A stretch of 64,000 nucleotides of DNA from Diaminobutyricibacter sp049994905 (GTDB taxonomy: Bacteria; Actinomycetota; Actinomycetes; Actinomycetales; Microbacteriaceae), in assembly GCF_049994905.1 (NCBI RefSeq), contig NZ_CP188258.1, positions 1,612,001 to 1,676,000 on the forward strand. Reading direction: 5' to 3'. Shown here one piece after another: positions 44,969 to 54,021 of the stretch; within the stretch, counting starts at the first letter, position 1, and the number at the start of each line of letters is the position of its first letter. Below the pieces are notes generated by a model. The model did not search any database and was not told where the DNA came from. It saw only the letters and a list, made by a program, of their open reading frames with translations. The position numbers and the translations under genes were made by a program.

Positions 44969-45835
44969 TCAGGACGCGGCGGTCTGGCGGGCGGGCGCTG
45001 GCGCGGACGCGGGCGCTGTGACCTGTCGCGGGCTGGTGGATCGGTGTTGACGCACGTAGAGAGTGCCGACGACGGCGATGTAGCCGACCCAGACCCCGAC
45101 CTGGAGCCAGGTCGGTGACGGGTTGAAGTTCACGATGCCCTGCAGCACGGTGCCGTACCAGCTGCTCGACGGGATGATCGTGCTGATGTCGTAGGCGTGC
45201 CGACCGACGCCCGGGATCATTCCCGCTTCCTGCAGGTCGCCGACCCCGTATGCGAGCACTCCGGCGGCGACGACGATGAGGAAGACGCCGGTCCAGGTGA
45301 AGAACTTGCCGAGGTTGATCTTGACGAATCCCCGATAGATGAAGATCTCGATGACGACGGCGGTGAGGATGCCGAGGACAGCACCGGCGGCGGGAACCCA
45401 GCTGCCTCCGACGGATGCAACGGTCGCCCACACGAAGAGGGAGGTCTCGATGCCTTCGCGGCCGACGCTGAGTGCCGCGAGCAGAATGATGCCCCAGCCG
45501 GCGCCGAGGAGCGCGCTGTCGACCCGCGAGTGCAACGTGTTCTTGAGGGTTCGCGCGGTCTTGCCCATCCAGAAGACCATCCAGGTGACCAGTCCGACGG
45601 CGACGATCGAGAGCGTGCCGCCCAGGGTCTCCTGGGCTTCGAAGCTCATGCCGTACGGGCCCCACGTGAGAATCGCGCCGATTCCGAGGGGGCCCACGAT
45701 CGCGATGCCGACACCGAACCACATGTTGCGGAGCACGTCCCTGCGCCCGACTTTGACGATGTATGCGACGAGGATGCCCACGACCAGAGCGGCCTCGAGG
45801 CCTTCGCGAAGGCCGATCAGGTAGTTTGCGAGCAC
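44969..45835 (-). CDS. efeU: Ferrous iron permease EfeU (FTR1 family)
   Basis: A 288-residue permease with seven hydrophobic segments and two REGLE-type motifs: LREGLEAALVVGIL in the first helix and GREGIETSLFVWAT in the fourth, the iron-conducting glutamates of the FTR1/EfeU family. It moves iron from EfeO across the membrane. The GTG start lies 32 bp after an iron-repressor box. The C-terminal tail (TSPRQVTAPASAPAPARQTA) is Ala/Pro-rich and not conserved. It is the first gene of the operon. Confidence 0.94.
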   Translation of the reverse strand: MLANYLIGLREGLEAALVVGILVAYIVKVGRRDVLRNMWFGVGIAIVGPLGIGAILTWGPYGMSFEAQETLGGTLSIVAVGLVTWMVFWMGKTARTLKNTLHSRVDSALLGAGWGIILLAALSVGREGIETSLFVWATVASVGGSWVPAAGAVLGILTAVVIEIFIYRGFVKINLGKFFTWTGVFLIVVAAGVLAYGVGDLQEAGMIPGVGRHAYDISTIIPSSSWYGTVLQGIVNFNPSPTWLQVGVWVGYIAVVGTLYVRQHRSTSPRQVTAPASAPAPARQTAAS

Positions 45836-45866
45836 AGGTATCTCTCGGGATGGGAGTGGGGGAATG

Positions 45867-45884
45867 TTGGTAAGGCTAACCTTA
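45867..45884 (-). promoter_or_regulatory. DtxR/IdeR-type iron box
   Basis: GGTAAGGCTAACCTTACC is a near-perfect 18-bp palindrome resembling the DtxR/IdeR consensus core (AGGTTAGGCTAACCT). It lies 32 bp before efeU, so an iron-loaded repressor would shut the efeUOB operon off when iron is plentiful. It also lies 40 bp upstream of the divergent membrane-protein gene. Confidence 0.8.
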
Positions 45885-45924
45885 CCCGGTCGACTCTAAC
45901 CGCACCGGGCGTGACCTGTCTAGT

Positions 45925-45930
45925 TAGGAT
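45925..45930 (+). promoter_or_regulatory. -10 box for a leaderless transcript
   Basis: TAGGAT lies exactly 6 nt before the ATG at 45937; no Shine-Dalgarno sequence stands in between. Confidence 0.5.
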
Positions 45931-45936
45931 TGCGAC

Positions 45937-46317
45937 ATGGCCGCGCGGATCGTCAACCTCGTCCTGCTTTTCATCGCAGGGGCCATCCTCGGCGCCGTCG
46001 GGACCATTGCGCACCAGTCCACGGTCACTGTCGCGGGTGTCCCGCTGCCGTGGGGGATCACCATCGCGCTGCTCGCATACACCTGCCTGCTCATCGGCCT
46101 GCGGCTGCTGAACCCGGGGCGGGCGCAGGCGCTCGCCGCTGCGCTCGGCACCATCGCGATGACGTTCGTGTTCTCCCTCAAAGGCATCGGCGGCTCGGTC
46201 CTGATCCCCGACAATCTGCTCGGCAAGATCTGGGTGGTCGCGCCGATCGTCATCGCGGCGATCGTGATCGCCTGGCCGCGGCTGCCGCAGCGGAGTGAGT
46301 TCCCGAAAACGGCCTAA
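45937..46317 (+). CDS. Small membrane protein, probably DUF6113-like
   Basis: The 126-residue protein is almost entirely membrane-spanning with four hydrophobic segments (IVNLVLLFIAGAILGAVGTI, GITIALLAYTCLLIGLRLL, AAALGTIAMTFVFSL and VAPIVIAAIVIAWPRL). No charged catalytic residues stand out. It resembles small actinomycete proteins annotated DUF6113; that is from memory. It lies immediately before fdxA and dapC on the same strand and overlaps nothing. Start ATG 45937 is supported by the leaderless-type promoter box; the iron box of the divergent efe operon lies 52 bp upstream. Confidence 0.75.
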   Translation: MAARIVNLVLLFIAGAILGAVGTIAHQSTVTVAGVPLPWGITIALLAYTCLLIGLRLLNPGRAQALAAALGTIAMTFVFSLKGIGGSVLIPDNLLGKIWVVAPIVIAAIVIAWPRLPQRSEFPKTA

Positions 46318-46354
46318 GCTAGAACCGACTCCGCCTGAAGGGACCTCGACCACT

Positions 46355-46678
46355 GTGACTTACGTCATCGCCCTGCCTTGCGTCGACGTGAAGGATCGCG
46401 CCTGCATCGACGAGTGCCCCGTCGACTGCATCTACGAAGGCGAACGCTCCCTCTACATCCACCCCGACGAGTGCGTGGACTGTGGCGCGTGCGAGCCGGT
46501 CTGCCCGGTCGAGGCAATCTACTACGAAGACGATCTGCCTGAGCAGTGGGCCGACTACTACAAGGCCAACGTTGAGTTCTTCGACGACATCGGGTCGCCG
46601 GGCGGCGCCGTAAAGGTCGGCGTGATCGCGAAGGATCACCCGGTCATCTCCGCACTGCCGCCGCAGGCCCACGCCTGA
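46355..46678 (+). CDS. fdxA: 7Fe ferredoxin (3Fe-4S + 4Fe-4S)
   Basis: From GTG 46355 (AAGGGA about 10 nt upstream) the product is 107 residues starting MTYVIALPCVDVKDRACIDE. The pattern CVDVKDRACIDECPVDC followed by CVDCGACEPVCPVEAI supplies ligands for one [3Fe-4S] and one [4Fe-4S] cluster, as in FdxA of mycobacteria and streptomycetes. It acts as a low-potential electron carrier, for example to cytochrome P450s or oxidoreductases. dapC starts 7 bp after its stop; the fdxA-dapC pair is a widespread actinobacterial arrangement. Confidence 0.95.
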   Translation: MTYVIALPCVDVKDRACIDECPVDCIYEGERSLYIHPDECVDCGACEPVCPVEAIYYEDDLPEQWADYYKANVEFFDDIGSPGGAVKVGVIAKDHPVISALPPQAHA

Positions 46679-46684
46679 GCCGTC

Positions 46685-47803
46685 GTGGCACTCGGCCCGC
46701 TTCCCGACTACCCGTGGGACCAGATGGTTCCGTTCGCGGCACGCGCCCGCGCGCACCCGGACGGCATCGTCGACCTGTCGATCGGATCCCCTGTCGATCC
46801 GACCCCTGCCCTCATCCGTGACGCCCTCGCCCAAGCGACCGACGCCCACGCCTACCCGCAGACCATCGGCACCCCGGCACTCCGCGAAGCGATAGTCGCC
46901 TGGTTCGCTCGCCGCCGTGGTGTCGGCGACCTGACCGTCGCCGACGTGCTGCCGACCATCGGCTCGAAAGAACTGGTCGCGTTCCTGCCGTTCATGCTCG
47001 GCCTGGGCGATGGTGACGTCGTCGTGCATCCGCTGGCGGCGTACCCTACGTATGCGATCGGTGCAGCATTCGCGGGGGCGTCGGCTCTCGCGAGCGACGA
47101 CCCCGACGAATGGCCGGAGGCGACGCGGCTCGTCTGGGTCAACAGCCCGGGGAACCCCGACGGACGCGTCCTCGGCGTCGCCGAACTTCGCCGTATGGTG
47201 CAGCGGGCGCGCGAGCTCGGGGCCGTGATCGCCAGCGACGAATGCTACGCCGAGCTCGGCTGGGAGTCACCGTGGGATCGCGAGCCCATCCCGAGCATCC
47301 TCGACGCACGCGTGACGGGCGGCGACCATCGCGACGTGCTCGCGGTGTACTCGCTGAGCAAACAGTCGAACCTGGCCGGGTATCGCGCCGCCTTCATCGC
47401 CGGCGACAGCTCTCTGGTCGAGCGCCTGGTGACGGTGCGCAAGCATGCGGGCCTTATGCTTCCCGCTCCCTTGCAGGCGGCGATGACGGTCGCGCTCGGC
47501 GACGATGGGCATGTGGCCGAGCAGCGGGAGCGGTACTTGCGTCGCCGCGGCATGCTGAAGCCGGCCCTCGAGTCCGCGGGCTTCCGCATCGACCACAGCG
47601 AGGGCGGCCTCTACCTGTGGGCGACCGAGGGGCGCGACACCTGGGAGACGATCGGCCGACTGGCCGACCGGGGGATCCTGGCAGGCCCGGGCGTCTTCTA
47701 CGGCGATCATTTTCCGCAGCACGTGCGGCTGTCGCTGACGGCGACGGATGAGCGCATCACCTCGGCAGCGGCCCGATTGCATGCTTTTGGAGACTCTCTC
47801 TAA
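46685..47803 (+). CDS. dapC: N-succinyldiaminopimelate aminotransferase
   Basis: A 372-residue class I/II aminotransferase. IVDLSIGSPVDPTPALIRDA opens it, YAETIGTP-type YPQTIGTPALREAI follows, NSPGNPDGRVL marks the conserved PLP-binding loop, and SLSKQSNLAGYRAAFIAGD contains the PLP lysine. The subgroup next to fdxA in actinomycetes is DapC, which makes N-succinyl-LL-diaminopimelate from glutamate in the succinylase branch of lysine and peptidoglycan synthesis. The window also has dapD and dapE of the same branch. GTG start 7 bp after fdxA. Confidence 0.92.
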   Translation: MALGPLPDYPWDQMVPFAARARAHPDGIVDLSIGSPVDPTPALIRDALAQATDAHAYPQTIGTPALREAIVAWFARRRGVGDLTVADVLPTIGSKELVAFLPFMLGLGDGDVVVHPLAAYPTYAIGAAFAGASALASDDPDEWPEATRLVWVNSPGNPDGRVLGVAELRRMVQRARELGAVIASDECYAELGWESPWDREPIPSILDARVTGGDHRDVLAVYSLSKQSNLAGYRAAFIAGDSSLVERLVTVRKHAGLMLPAPLQAAMTVALGDDGHVAEQRERYLRRRGMLKPALESAGFRIDHSEGGLYLWATEGRDTWETIGRLADRGILAGPGVFYGDHFPQHVRLSLTATDERITSAAARLHAFGDSL

Positions 47804-47935
47804 CGCCTTCGGGGGCTGCTTGGACGATGTAACAGTTGTCTGGCATTGCCAATAGGCTGTATCCGCAGGACTTCTTTGCGGCGCTGCCACGACCGGCGTC
47901 CGAACTCTTCAGCAGGAATACACCCAGGAGGCGTT

Positions 47936-49249
47936 GTGAGCGGAATCGGCACCGACCAGGCAGGGGGCCAGGCGCAGAAAGCCACCCTGAACACCCCAGG
48001 CGGAACGGCCGAATTCCCCATCCTCCCGAGCGCGAGCGGTTCGGCGAGCATCGATTTCTCCAGCCTCACGCGCCAGACCGGCCTCACCTCACTCGACTAC
48101 GGCTTCGTCAACACCGCTGCGACCCGCTCGGCTATCACCTACATCGACGGCGATGCGGGCATCCTGCGCTACCGCGGCTATCCGATCGAGCAGGTCGCCC
48201 AGAACTCGACGTTCCTCGAGGTGGCATGGCTTCTCATCCACGGTGAGCTGCCGTCCGCGGGCGAGCTGTCCGACTTCGACGAGAAGATCCGCAGGCACAC
48301 CCTGCTGCACGAAGACCTGAAGCGCTTCTTCGGCGCGCTCCCGCACGACGCGCACCCGATGTCCGTGCTCTCGAGCGCGGTTTCGGCCCTGTCGACCTTC
48401 TACCAGGACTCGCTCAGCGTCCACGACCCCGAACAGGTCGAACTGTCGACGATCCGCCTGCTTGCGAAGCTGCCGGTCATCGCGGCCTATGCGCACAAGA
48501 AGAGCGTCGGACAGGCGTTCCTCTATCCCGACAACTCGCTGAGCTTCGTCGACAACTTCCTCCGCCTCAACTTCGGCACGATGGCGGAGCCCTACGAAGT
48601 GAATCCGGTGCTGAGCAAGGCGTTGGAGCGCCTGCTGATCCTCCACGAAGACCACGAGCAGAACGCGTCGACGTCGACGGTTCGCCTGGTCGGCTCCACG
48701 CAGGCGAACCTCTTCGCCTCGGTCTCTGCCGGCATCAACGCCCTCTACGGCCCGTTGCACGGGGGAGCGAACGAGGCCGTTCTCGACATGCTCGGCTCGA
48801 TCCGCGACTCGGGCGAGAGCGTCCAGAAGTTCGTGGAGCGGGTGAAGGGCAAAGAAGAGGGCGTGAAGCTCATGGGCTTCGGGCACCGCGTCTACAAGAA
48901 CTTCGACCCGCGCGCACGCCTGGTCAAGGAGAGCGCCGACGAGGTGCTCGCAGCACTCGGTGTTCACGACCCGTTGCTCGACATCGCGAAGGAGCTCGAA
49001 GAGGTCGCTCTCGCAGACGACTACTTCATCGAGCGCAAGCTCTACCCGAACGTCGACTTCTACACCGGTGTCATCTACAAGGCGATGGGCTTCCCGACAC
49101 GCATGTTCACCGTGCTGTTCGCGATCGGGCGACTGCCGGGTTGGATCGCGCACTGGCGCGAGATGAATTCCGACCCCGCGACGAAGATCGGCCGCCCGCA
49201 GCAGCTCTACGTCGGTTCGCCCGAGCGCTCCTGGCCGGCGGGTCACTGA
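47936..49249 (+). CDS. gltA: Citrate synthase
   Basis: From GTG 47936 with AGGAGG 4 nt upstream the product is 437 residues. Catalytic blocks are ILHEDHEQNASTSTVRLVGS, NALYGPLHGGANEAVLDML (active-site His) and GFGHRVYKNFDPRAR (active-site His and substrate arginines). The N-terminal extension before SLDYGFVNTAATRS and the length indicate the hexameric type II bacterial enzyme. It condenses oxaloacetate and acetyl-CoA in the TCA cycle. A 30-codon upstream extension of the frame lacks family similarity, so I reject the earlier start. The gene is single and appears intact. Confidence 0.95.
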   Translation: MSGIGTDQAGGQAQKATLNTPGGTAEFPILPSASGSASIDFSSLTRQTGLTSLDYGFVNTAATRSAITYIDGDAGILRYRGYPIEQVAQNSTFLEVAWLLIHGELPSAGELSDFDEKIRRHTLLHEDLKRFFGALPHDAHPMSVLSSAVSALSTFYQDSLSVHDPEQVELSTIRLLAKLPVIAAYAHKKSVGQAFLYPDNSLSFVDNFLRLNFGTMAEPYEVNPVLSKALERLLILHEDHEQNASTSTVRLVGSTQANLFASVSAGINALYGPLHGGANEAVLDMLGSIRDSGESVQKFVERVKGKEEGVKLMGFGHRVYKNFDPRARLVKESADEVLAALGVHDPLLDIAKELEEVALADDYFIERKLYPNVDFYTGVIYKAMGFPTRMFTVLFAIGRLPGWIAHWREMNSDPATKIGRPQQLYVGSPERSWPAGH

Positions 49250-49269
49250 TCCGTGGCGCCGTCAATCCG

Positions 49270-51843
49270 TCAGGATGACGGCTTCAGCGTCAGCGTCTGC
49301 GTCGCCGCTTTACGCACGGCCGGCAGCGTGAACGGCCAGGGCCGCGTCTTTTGGTGCTGCCACAGTGTTGTCTGGTCGACGTAGTTCGGGTGGAAGGCAT
49401 GGCCGGATTCGCCGGTGAGGTTCACCCATGTCGATGTGTCGAAGTCCGACAGGTCGAGCACCTGGCGCATTGACGGCACCCAGTCGACCTGGTATCCGAC
49501 GGAGGCGTCCCAGCCGACCGCGTCGACGACCGACGACGACCCGCCGACAGGATACGGTCCGCGGTTGAAGAGCCACTCGATCGGAGCGACTCCCGACGTG
49601 CCGAAGCTCGCGTTGGTGAGTTCGAGGGTGTGGATGCGATCCCAGCGCCACGTGGACGGATCGTTGCCCATCAGGTCGACCGCCTCATCCCATGCCTGGT
49701 CGGCCGCGTGGGCGAACATTTCGTCGCGGCCCGCGATGCCCAGTTTCTTGTCGGTCCACCATGGAGAGTCGGGCTGCGTCGCCAGATTGCTGACGACCTG
49801 GAACCACCGGTCTCCGCCGATCGGTGGGGCGGTCGCGGGCAGTTTGCGGCCGAACGCGTCGACGAGCAGGTTGCGCCAGAAGATGTTGTAGTAGGCCGCC
49901 GCCGCGCTGTCGGCGTCGTCGTGGTAGTTCCAGTGAGCCAGGAGTGCGACGCCTGTGGCCGCACCACCGGTGAGTGAAGGGTGAAGCTCGTCTGACGTCA
50001 GGATCGGGGCGAGCTGTGCGGCATTAGCGTCGTAAGTGTCGGCCTGGATGTCCGCGAAGTCCGCCGCGGTCAGTTTCTTTCCCGACGTCAGCAGCTTTCC
50101 GAGCCGGTCGGTGATCTCGTTGGCGCGGTAGCCGTAATCCCAGTCGCGGGTGATCATGGCGGGATAGTCCTGCCCGACAGCGGCGTTGTTGGCCGTGACG
50201 ATGAACCCGCTCGGCGGATTGAGCACCGATGGCAGCTGGTCGAACGGGATGTACCCGGTCCAGCCATAACGGCTCGTCCAGCCCGGTACGGGCAGCGTTC
50301 CGTCGCCGGTGGCCCGGATCGGGATGCGGCCGGGAGCCTGGTAGCCGATGTTGCCGTCCACATCGGCGTAGAGCAGGTTCTGCGATGGCACGTCGAACTT
50401 CGCTGCGGCCGCGCGGAAGCCCGCCCAGCCGGTCGCCGCATCGAGCGCGAAGATCGCGGACGCGGTGTGCCCGGGCTGAAGCGCGGTCCACTGCAGCGAG
50501 AGCTGGTATTGGGTGGCCGGGACGCCCATCCGCTGCGCCTGGTCTTTCGCGATCGCGCTGTACGCGGGCGTCAGGCCGGTCACCAGCGGGCCGTGCCGTG
50601 TCGAGCGGACGATGATCGTCACCGGTTTTCCCCCCGCGACCTTGACCGTCTCGAGGCGTGTCGCGAGCGGCAGCTGTTTGCCGTCGTACTGGTAGGTGTT
50701 TCCGGTGACTTTCTCCTCGTAGAGGTCGGCGACGTCCGGTCCGAGGTTCGTGAAGCCCCACGCGACGCGGTCGTTGTGCCCGATGATGATGCCGGGGAGT
50801 CCCGAGAAACTGAATCCGGCGACGTCGAACGGGCAGGCCTTCGAGACGGTGCGGCAGTGCAGTCCGACCTGGTACCAGACCGAGGGCTCGACGGCGCCGA
50901 GGTGCGGGTCGTTGGCGAGAAGCGGTTTGCCGCTGGCCGTGTGCGCGCCGGAGACCACCCAGGAGTTCGATCCGATGTCCGTTCCTGCCGGCCCGATCAG
51001 CGTCGGCACTCCTGCCAGGTTCGCCTGGAGGTCCTGCAGTGCGTCGACGACGCCAGGAGCGGGCGGAGTGGTCGTCGAGGCGGGTGTCACCGCCGGTGCG
51101 GTGCGCGACGTGGCGCCGCCCCCGAGTGCCGTGATCGTCGGGTGCTGAGTGTACGGATAGGTCGGATGCAGCTGCGCGACCTGGTCCGGCGTCAGCTTGG
51201 TCAGCAGCAGGGCGCGGTCGATCTCGTCGTCGAGGTTCGACCGGAGATCCCAGGCCATCGCTTTGAGCCAGGAGACCGAGTCTGCGGGCGTCCACGGTTC
51301 GGGGGAGTAGCCGGGGTTCTGCAGCCCGAGTACGGCGTACTCGAGGGAGAGCGCAGCGCCGGAGTGGTCTTTCAGGTAGGCGTTCACGCCGTCGGCGTAG
51401 TCCTTGTAGTACCGAAGCGACGTCGGGTCGAGGGCTTTGACTTCCTGCTCGGCGACCGTGCGCCAGCCGAGAGTGCGGATGAACGTGTCTGTCGCGACCG
51501 TGCTCGTGCCGAACATCTCCGAAAGTCGCCCGGCGGTGACGTGCCTGCGGAAATCCATCTCCCAGAAACGGTCCTGCGCGTGCACGAACCCCTGCGCCTT
51601 GAACAGGTCGTCCGCTGTGCCGGCCACGATCTGCGGCACCCCCGCGTCGTCGCGGTACACGGTGACGGGCGCGGTGAGGCCCGGGACGTCGATCGTGCCA
51701 GAGGTCTGCGGGAACGACCGTGTGACCGTCCAGATGCCGACGCCTGCCACGATGATCGCAAGGGCGCCGACGATCGCCAGGATCACACCGATGACCCTCA
51801 GTATCGGATGGCCGCGCCTCAGGCGCGGCAGATCGTCACCCAC
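49270..51843 (-). CDS. Penicillin acylase family protein (Ntn hydrolase)
   Basis: An 857-residue Ntn hydrolase precursor with a membrane anchor near the N-terminus (GVILAIVGALAIIVAGVGIW). VPQIVAGTADDLFKAQGFVH followed by DRFWEMDFRR is the alpha-chain signature; DIGSNSWVVSGAHTASGKPL carries the autocatalytic Gly-Ser junction whose Ser becomes the N-terminal nucleophile; NDRVAWGFTNLGPD and NNAAVGQDY are beta-chain features. Relatives hydrolyse beta-lactam side chains or acyl-homoserine lactones; the natural substrate here is unknown. It is probably membrane-anchored with the catalytic part outside. It converges on gltA, 20 bp from its stop. Confidence 0.93.
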   Translation of the reverse strand: MGDDLPRLRRGHPILRVIGVILAIVGALAIIVAGVGIWTVTRSFPQTSGTIDVPGLTAPVTVYRDDAGVPQIVAGTADDLFKAQGFVHAQDRFWEMDFRRHVTAGRLSEMFGTSTVATDTFIRTLGWRTVAEQEVKALDPTSLRYYKDYADGVNAYLKDHSGAALSLEYAVLGLQNPGYSPEPWTPADSVSWLKAMAWDLRSNLDDEIDRALLLTKLTPDQVAQLHPTYPYTQHPTITALGGGATSRTAPAVTPASTTTPPAPGVVDALQDLQANLAGVPTLIGPAGTDIGSNSWVVSGAHTASGKPLLANDPHLGAVEPSVWYQVGLHCRTVSKACPFDVAGFSFSGLPGIIIGHNDRVAWGFTNLGPDVADLYEEKVTGNTYQYDGKQLPLATRLETVKVAGGKPVTIIVRSTRHGPLVTGLTPAYSAIAKDQAQRMGVPATQYQLSLQWTALQPGHTASAIFALDAATGWAGFRAAAAKFDVPSQNLLYADVDGNIGYQAPGRIPIRATGDGTLPVPGWTSRYGWTGYIPFDQLPSVLNPPSGFIVTANNAAVGQDYPAMITRDWDYGYRANEITDRLGKLLTSGKKLTAADFADIQADTYDANAAQLAPILTSDELHPSLTGGAATGVALLAHWNYHDDADSAAAAYYNIFWRNLLVDAFGRKLPATAPPIGGDRWFQVVSNLATQPDSPWWTDKKLGIAGRDEMFAHAADQAWDEAVDLMGNDPSTWRWDRIHTLELTNASFGTSGVAPIEWLFNRGPYPVGGSSSVVDAVGWDASVGYQVDWVPSMRQVLDLSDFDTSTWVNLTGESGHAFHPNYVDQTTLWQHQKTRPWPFTLPAVRKAATQTLTLKPSS

Positions 51844-51922
51844 GCCACTCCTTCGGGTCGGGTTGCCGTCTTATCCAGCGACACTAACCCATCGGAGCGT
51901 CCTGGCCCGGTAAAAATTCGGC

Positions 51923-52918
51923 TCAGGCGTGCAGTGCCGCGTTCAGCTCGATGCCGGTGCCCCCGCGCTGGAGCACTTCGACGGCGCCGCTGATCGAATT
52001 GCGGCGGAACAGCAGGTCGGGAACACCGGAGAGCTCCACGGCCTTGATGGTCTGCGGCGCCCCGTCGGCTGTCGGGGCAGATCCGACCAGAACGACCTTC
52101 GTTCCTGCCGTGACGTACAGGCCGGCCTCGACGACCGAGTTGTCGCCGATCGAGATCCCGATTCCCGAATTGGCGCCGAGGAGCGCGCGTTCGCCGATCG
52201 AGACGCGCTGCGTTCCGCCGCCGGACAGGGTCCCCATGATGGATGCGCCCCCACCGATGTCCGACCCGTCGCCGACGACGACACCCTGCGAGATCCGCCC
52301 TTCCACCATCGACGTTCCGAGGGTTCCCGCGTTGAAGTTCACGAAGCCTTCGTGCATGACAGTCGTGCCGGGGGCCAGGTGCGCGCCGAGCCGGACACGC
52401 GAGGCGTCCGCGATGCGTACGCGATCCGGCGTCACGTAGTCGAGAAGGCGGGGGAACTTGTCGATGCCGGTCACGTGGATGCCCGCCCGTTGCAGTGCCG
52501 GCCGCAGGCGGGTCAGGTCGGCGGGCAGCACGGGCCCTGCGTTCGTCCACGCCACGATCGGGAGGTGCGCGAAGATGCCGTCGAGGTTGACGGTGTTCGG
52601 CTTCACAAGAAGGTGGGACAGCAGGTGCAGGCGCAGGTAGGCGTCGGGCGTGGTCGCGGGGGGAGCGTCGAGGTCGATGTCCACCGTCACGATGTCGATG
52701 CGCACGTTGCGCCGCCGGTCTTCGCCGGCGAGTGCTTCGAGGTCGGCGGGGGCGATCCACCGATCGCGTCCGGCCGGAAGCGCACCCAGCCGGGGCTCGG
52801 GGAACCAGGTGTCGAGCACCGTTCCGTCGCCCGCGACGGTCGAGAGACCGTAGCCCCAGGCGTGCCGGGGAGCAACGGATGCGGGCGCGGCTGATTCGTG
52901 GGGAACGTCAGAGGGCAT
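51923..52918 (-). CDS. dapD: Tetrahydrodipicolinate N-succinyltransferase
   Basis: The 331-residue protein is the long actinobacterial DapD: an N-terminal alpha/beta domain (HAWGYGLSTVAGDGTVLDTW), then a left-handed beta-helix with MHEGFVNFNAGTLGTSMVEG (substrate and CoA site), VGDGSDIGGGASIMGTLSGG and LLGANSGIGISIGDNSVVEA. It succinylates tetrahydrodipicolinate, committing to the succinylase route for DAP and lysine. The ATG lies 17 bp from the divergent dapE start and 6 nt after TAATCT, so its transcript is probably leaderless. The middle domain differs from the short E. coli-type DapD. Confidence 0.93.
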   Translation of the reverse strand: MPSDVPHESAAPASVAPRHAWGYGLSTVAGDGTVLDTWFPEPRLGALPAGRDRWIAPADLEALAGEDRRRNVRIDIVTVDIDLDAPPATTPDAYLRLHLLSHLLVKPNTVNLDGIFAHLPIVAWTNAGPVLPADLTRLRPALQRAGIHVTGIDKFPRLLDYVTPDRVRIADASRVRLGAHLAPGTTVMHEGFVNFNAGTLGTSMVEGRISQGVVVGDGSDIGGGASIMGTLSGGGTQRVSIGERALLGANSGIGISIGDNSVVEAGLYVTAGTKVVLVGSAPTADGAPQTIKAVELSGVPDLLFRRNSISGAVEVLQRGGTGIELNAALHA

Positions 52919-52923
52919 GGCTC

Positions 52924-52930
52924 TAGATTA
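52924..52930. promoter_or_regulatory. Shared bidirectional -10 element of dapD and dapE
   Basis: TAGATTA contains TAGATT (52924-52929) for dapE on the plus strand and TAATCT (52930-52925) for dapD on the minus strand. Each hexamer is exactly 6 nt from its start codon. Both start codons would then be transcription starts 18 bp apart, so one near-symmetric box appears to fire two leaderless genes. Confidence 0.6.
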
Positions 52931-52935
52931 GTAGC

Positions 52936-54021
52936 GTGCCACTCGACCTCACTGCGACCTCGACCGACCTCACCCGGCAGCTCTGCGACATCGAATCCGT
53001 CTCCGGAAACGAGAAGACGATCGCCGACGAGATGGAAGCCGCCCTCGCCGGGCTCGATCACCTGGAGATCATCCGCGACGGCGACACGATCGTCGCCCGC
53101 ACGAACCGCGGCCGCGCGCGCCGCGTCATCATCGCGGGCCACATCGACACCGTTCCGCTCAACGGCAACCTTCCGACCCGGTACGAGACCATCGACGGGG
53201 TCGAATACCTGTGGGGGCGCGGAACAGTCGACATGAAGGGAGGCACGGCGGTGCAGCTGAAGCTGGCCGCCGAACTCGACGACCCGGCCATCGACGTGAC
53301 GTGGATGTGGTACGACCACGAAGAAGTGTCGAACGAGCTGAACGGCCTTGGGCGCCTGGCCCGCAAGCATCCTGAGCTCTTCGTCGGCGACTTCGCCATC
53401 CTCGGCGAGCCGAGCAACGGCATCGTCGAGGGGGGATGCAACGGCAACCTCCGCATCGAAGTGCGCACCTTCGGGCTGCGCGCGCATTCGGCCCGCGGGT
53501 GGGTCGGTGACAACGCAATCCACAAAGCCGCCCCCATCCTCGACATCCTGGCCGCGTACCGGCCGCGCGAAGTCGATGTCGACGGTCTCGTGTATCGCGA
53601 AGGACTCAACGCCGTCGGCATCAGCGGCGGCGTCGCCGGGAACATCATTCCCGATGAGTGCATGGTGCACATCAACTACCGTTTCGCGCCCAGCCGCAGC
53701 TCCGACGAAGCGATCGAGCACATGCGTGAGCTCTTCGGCGACTACCAGATCACCGTCGTCGATCGCGCCGACGGGGCCCGCCCCGGGCTCGACGCCCCAC
53801 TCGCGCAGGAGTTCCTGGCCGCGGTCGGGGCAGAGGCGAAGCCGAAGTACGGATGGACGGACGTCGCCCGGTTCTCGGCGCTCGGCATCCCTGCGGTCAA
53901 TTTCGGCCCTGGCGACCCCCTCAAGGCACACGCCGACGACGAACGCGTCGCGGTGGACCAGATCAGTTCGTGCGAAACGGGATTACGTGCCTGGCTCACC
54001 GGCGCCGTCGCCATCCACTGA
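52936..54021 (+). CDS. dapE: Succinyl-diaminopimelate desuccinylase
   Basis: A 361-residue M20 peptidase-family deacylase. IIAGHIDTVPLNGN contains the first metal His, WGRGTVDMKGGTAVQLKLAA the bridging Asp, WYDHEEVSNELNGLGRLARK the catalytic Glu pair and GPGDPLKAHADDERV the last metal His. It removes succinate to release LL-diaminopimelate. The GTG at 52936 is preceded by TAGATT, 6 nt away, pointing to a leaderless transcript shared in space with dapD. The last 35 nt overlap the start of the next gene. Confidence 0.94.
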   Translation: MPLDLTATSTDLTRQLCDIESVSGNEKTIADEMEAALAGLDHLEIIRDGDTIVARTNRGRARRVIIAGHIDTVPLNGNLPTRYETIDGVEYLWGRGTVDMKGGTAVQLKLAAELDDPAIDVTWMWYDHEEVSNELNGLGRLARKHPELFVGDFAILGEPSNGIVEGGCNGNLRIEVRTFGLRAHSARGWVGDNAIHKAAPILDILAAYRPREVDVDGLVYREGLNAVGISGGVAGNIIPDECMVHINYRFAPSRSSDEAIEHMRELFGDYQITVVDRADGARPGLDAPLAQEFLAAVGAEAKPKYGWTDVARFSALGIPAVNFGPGDPLKAHADDERVAVDQISSCETGLRAWLTGAVAIH

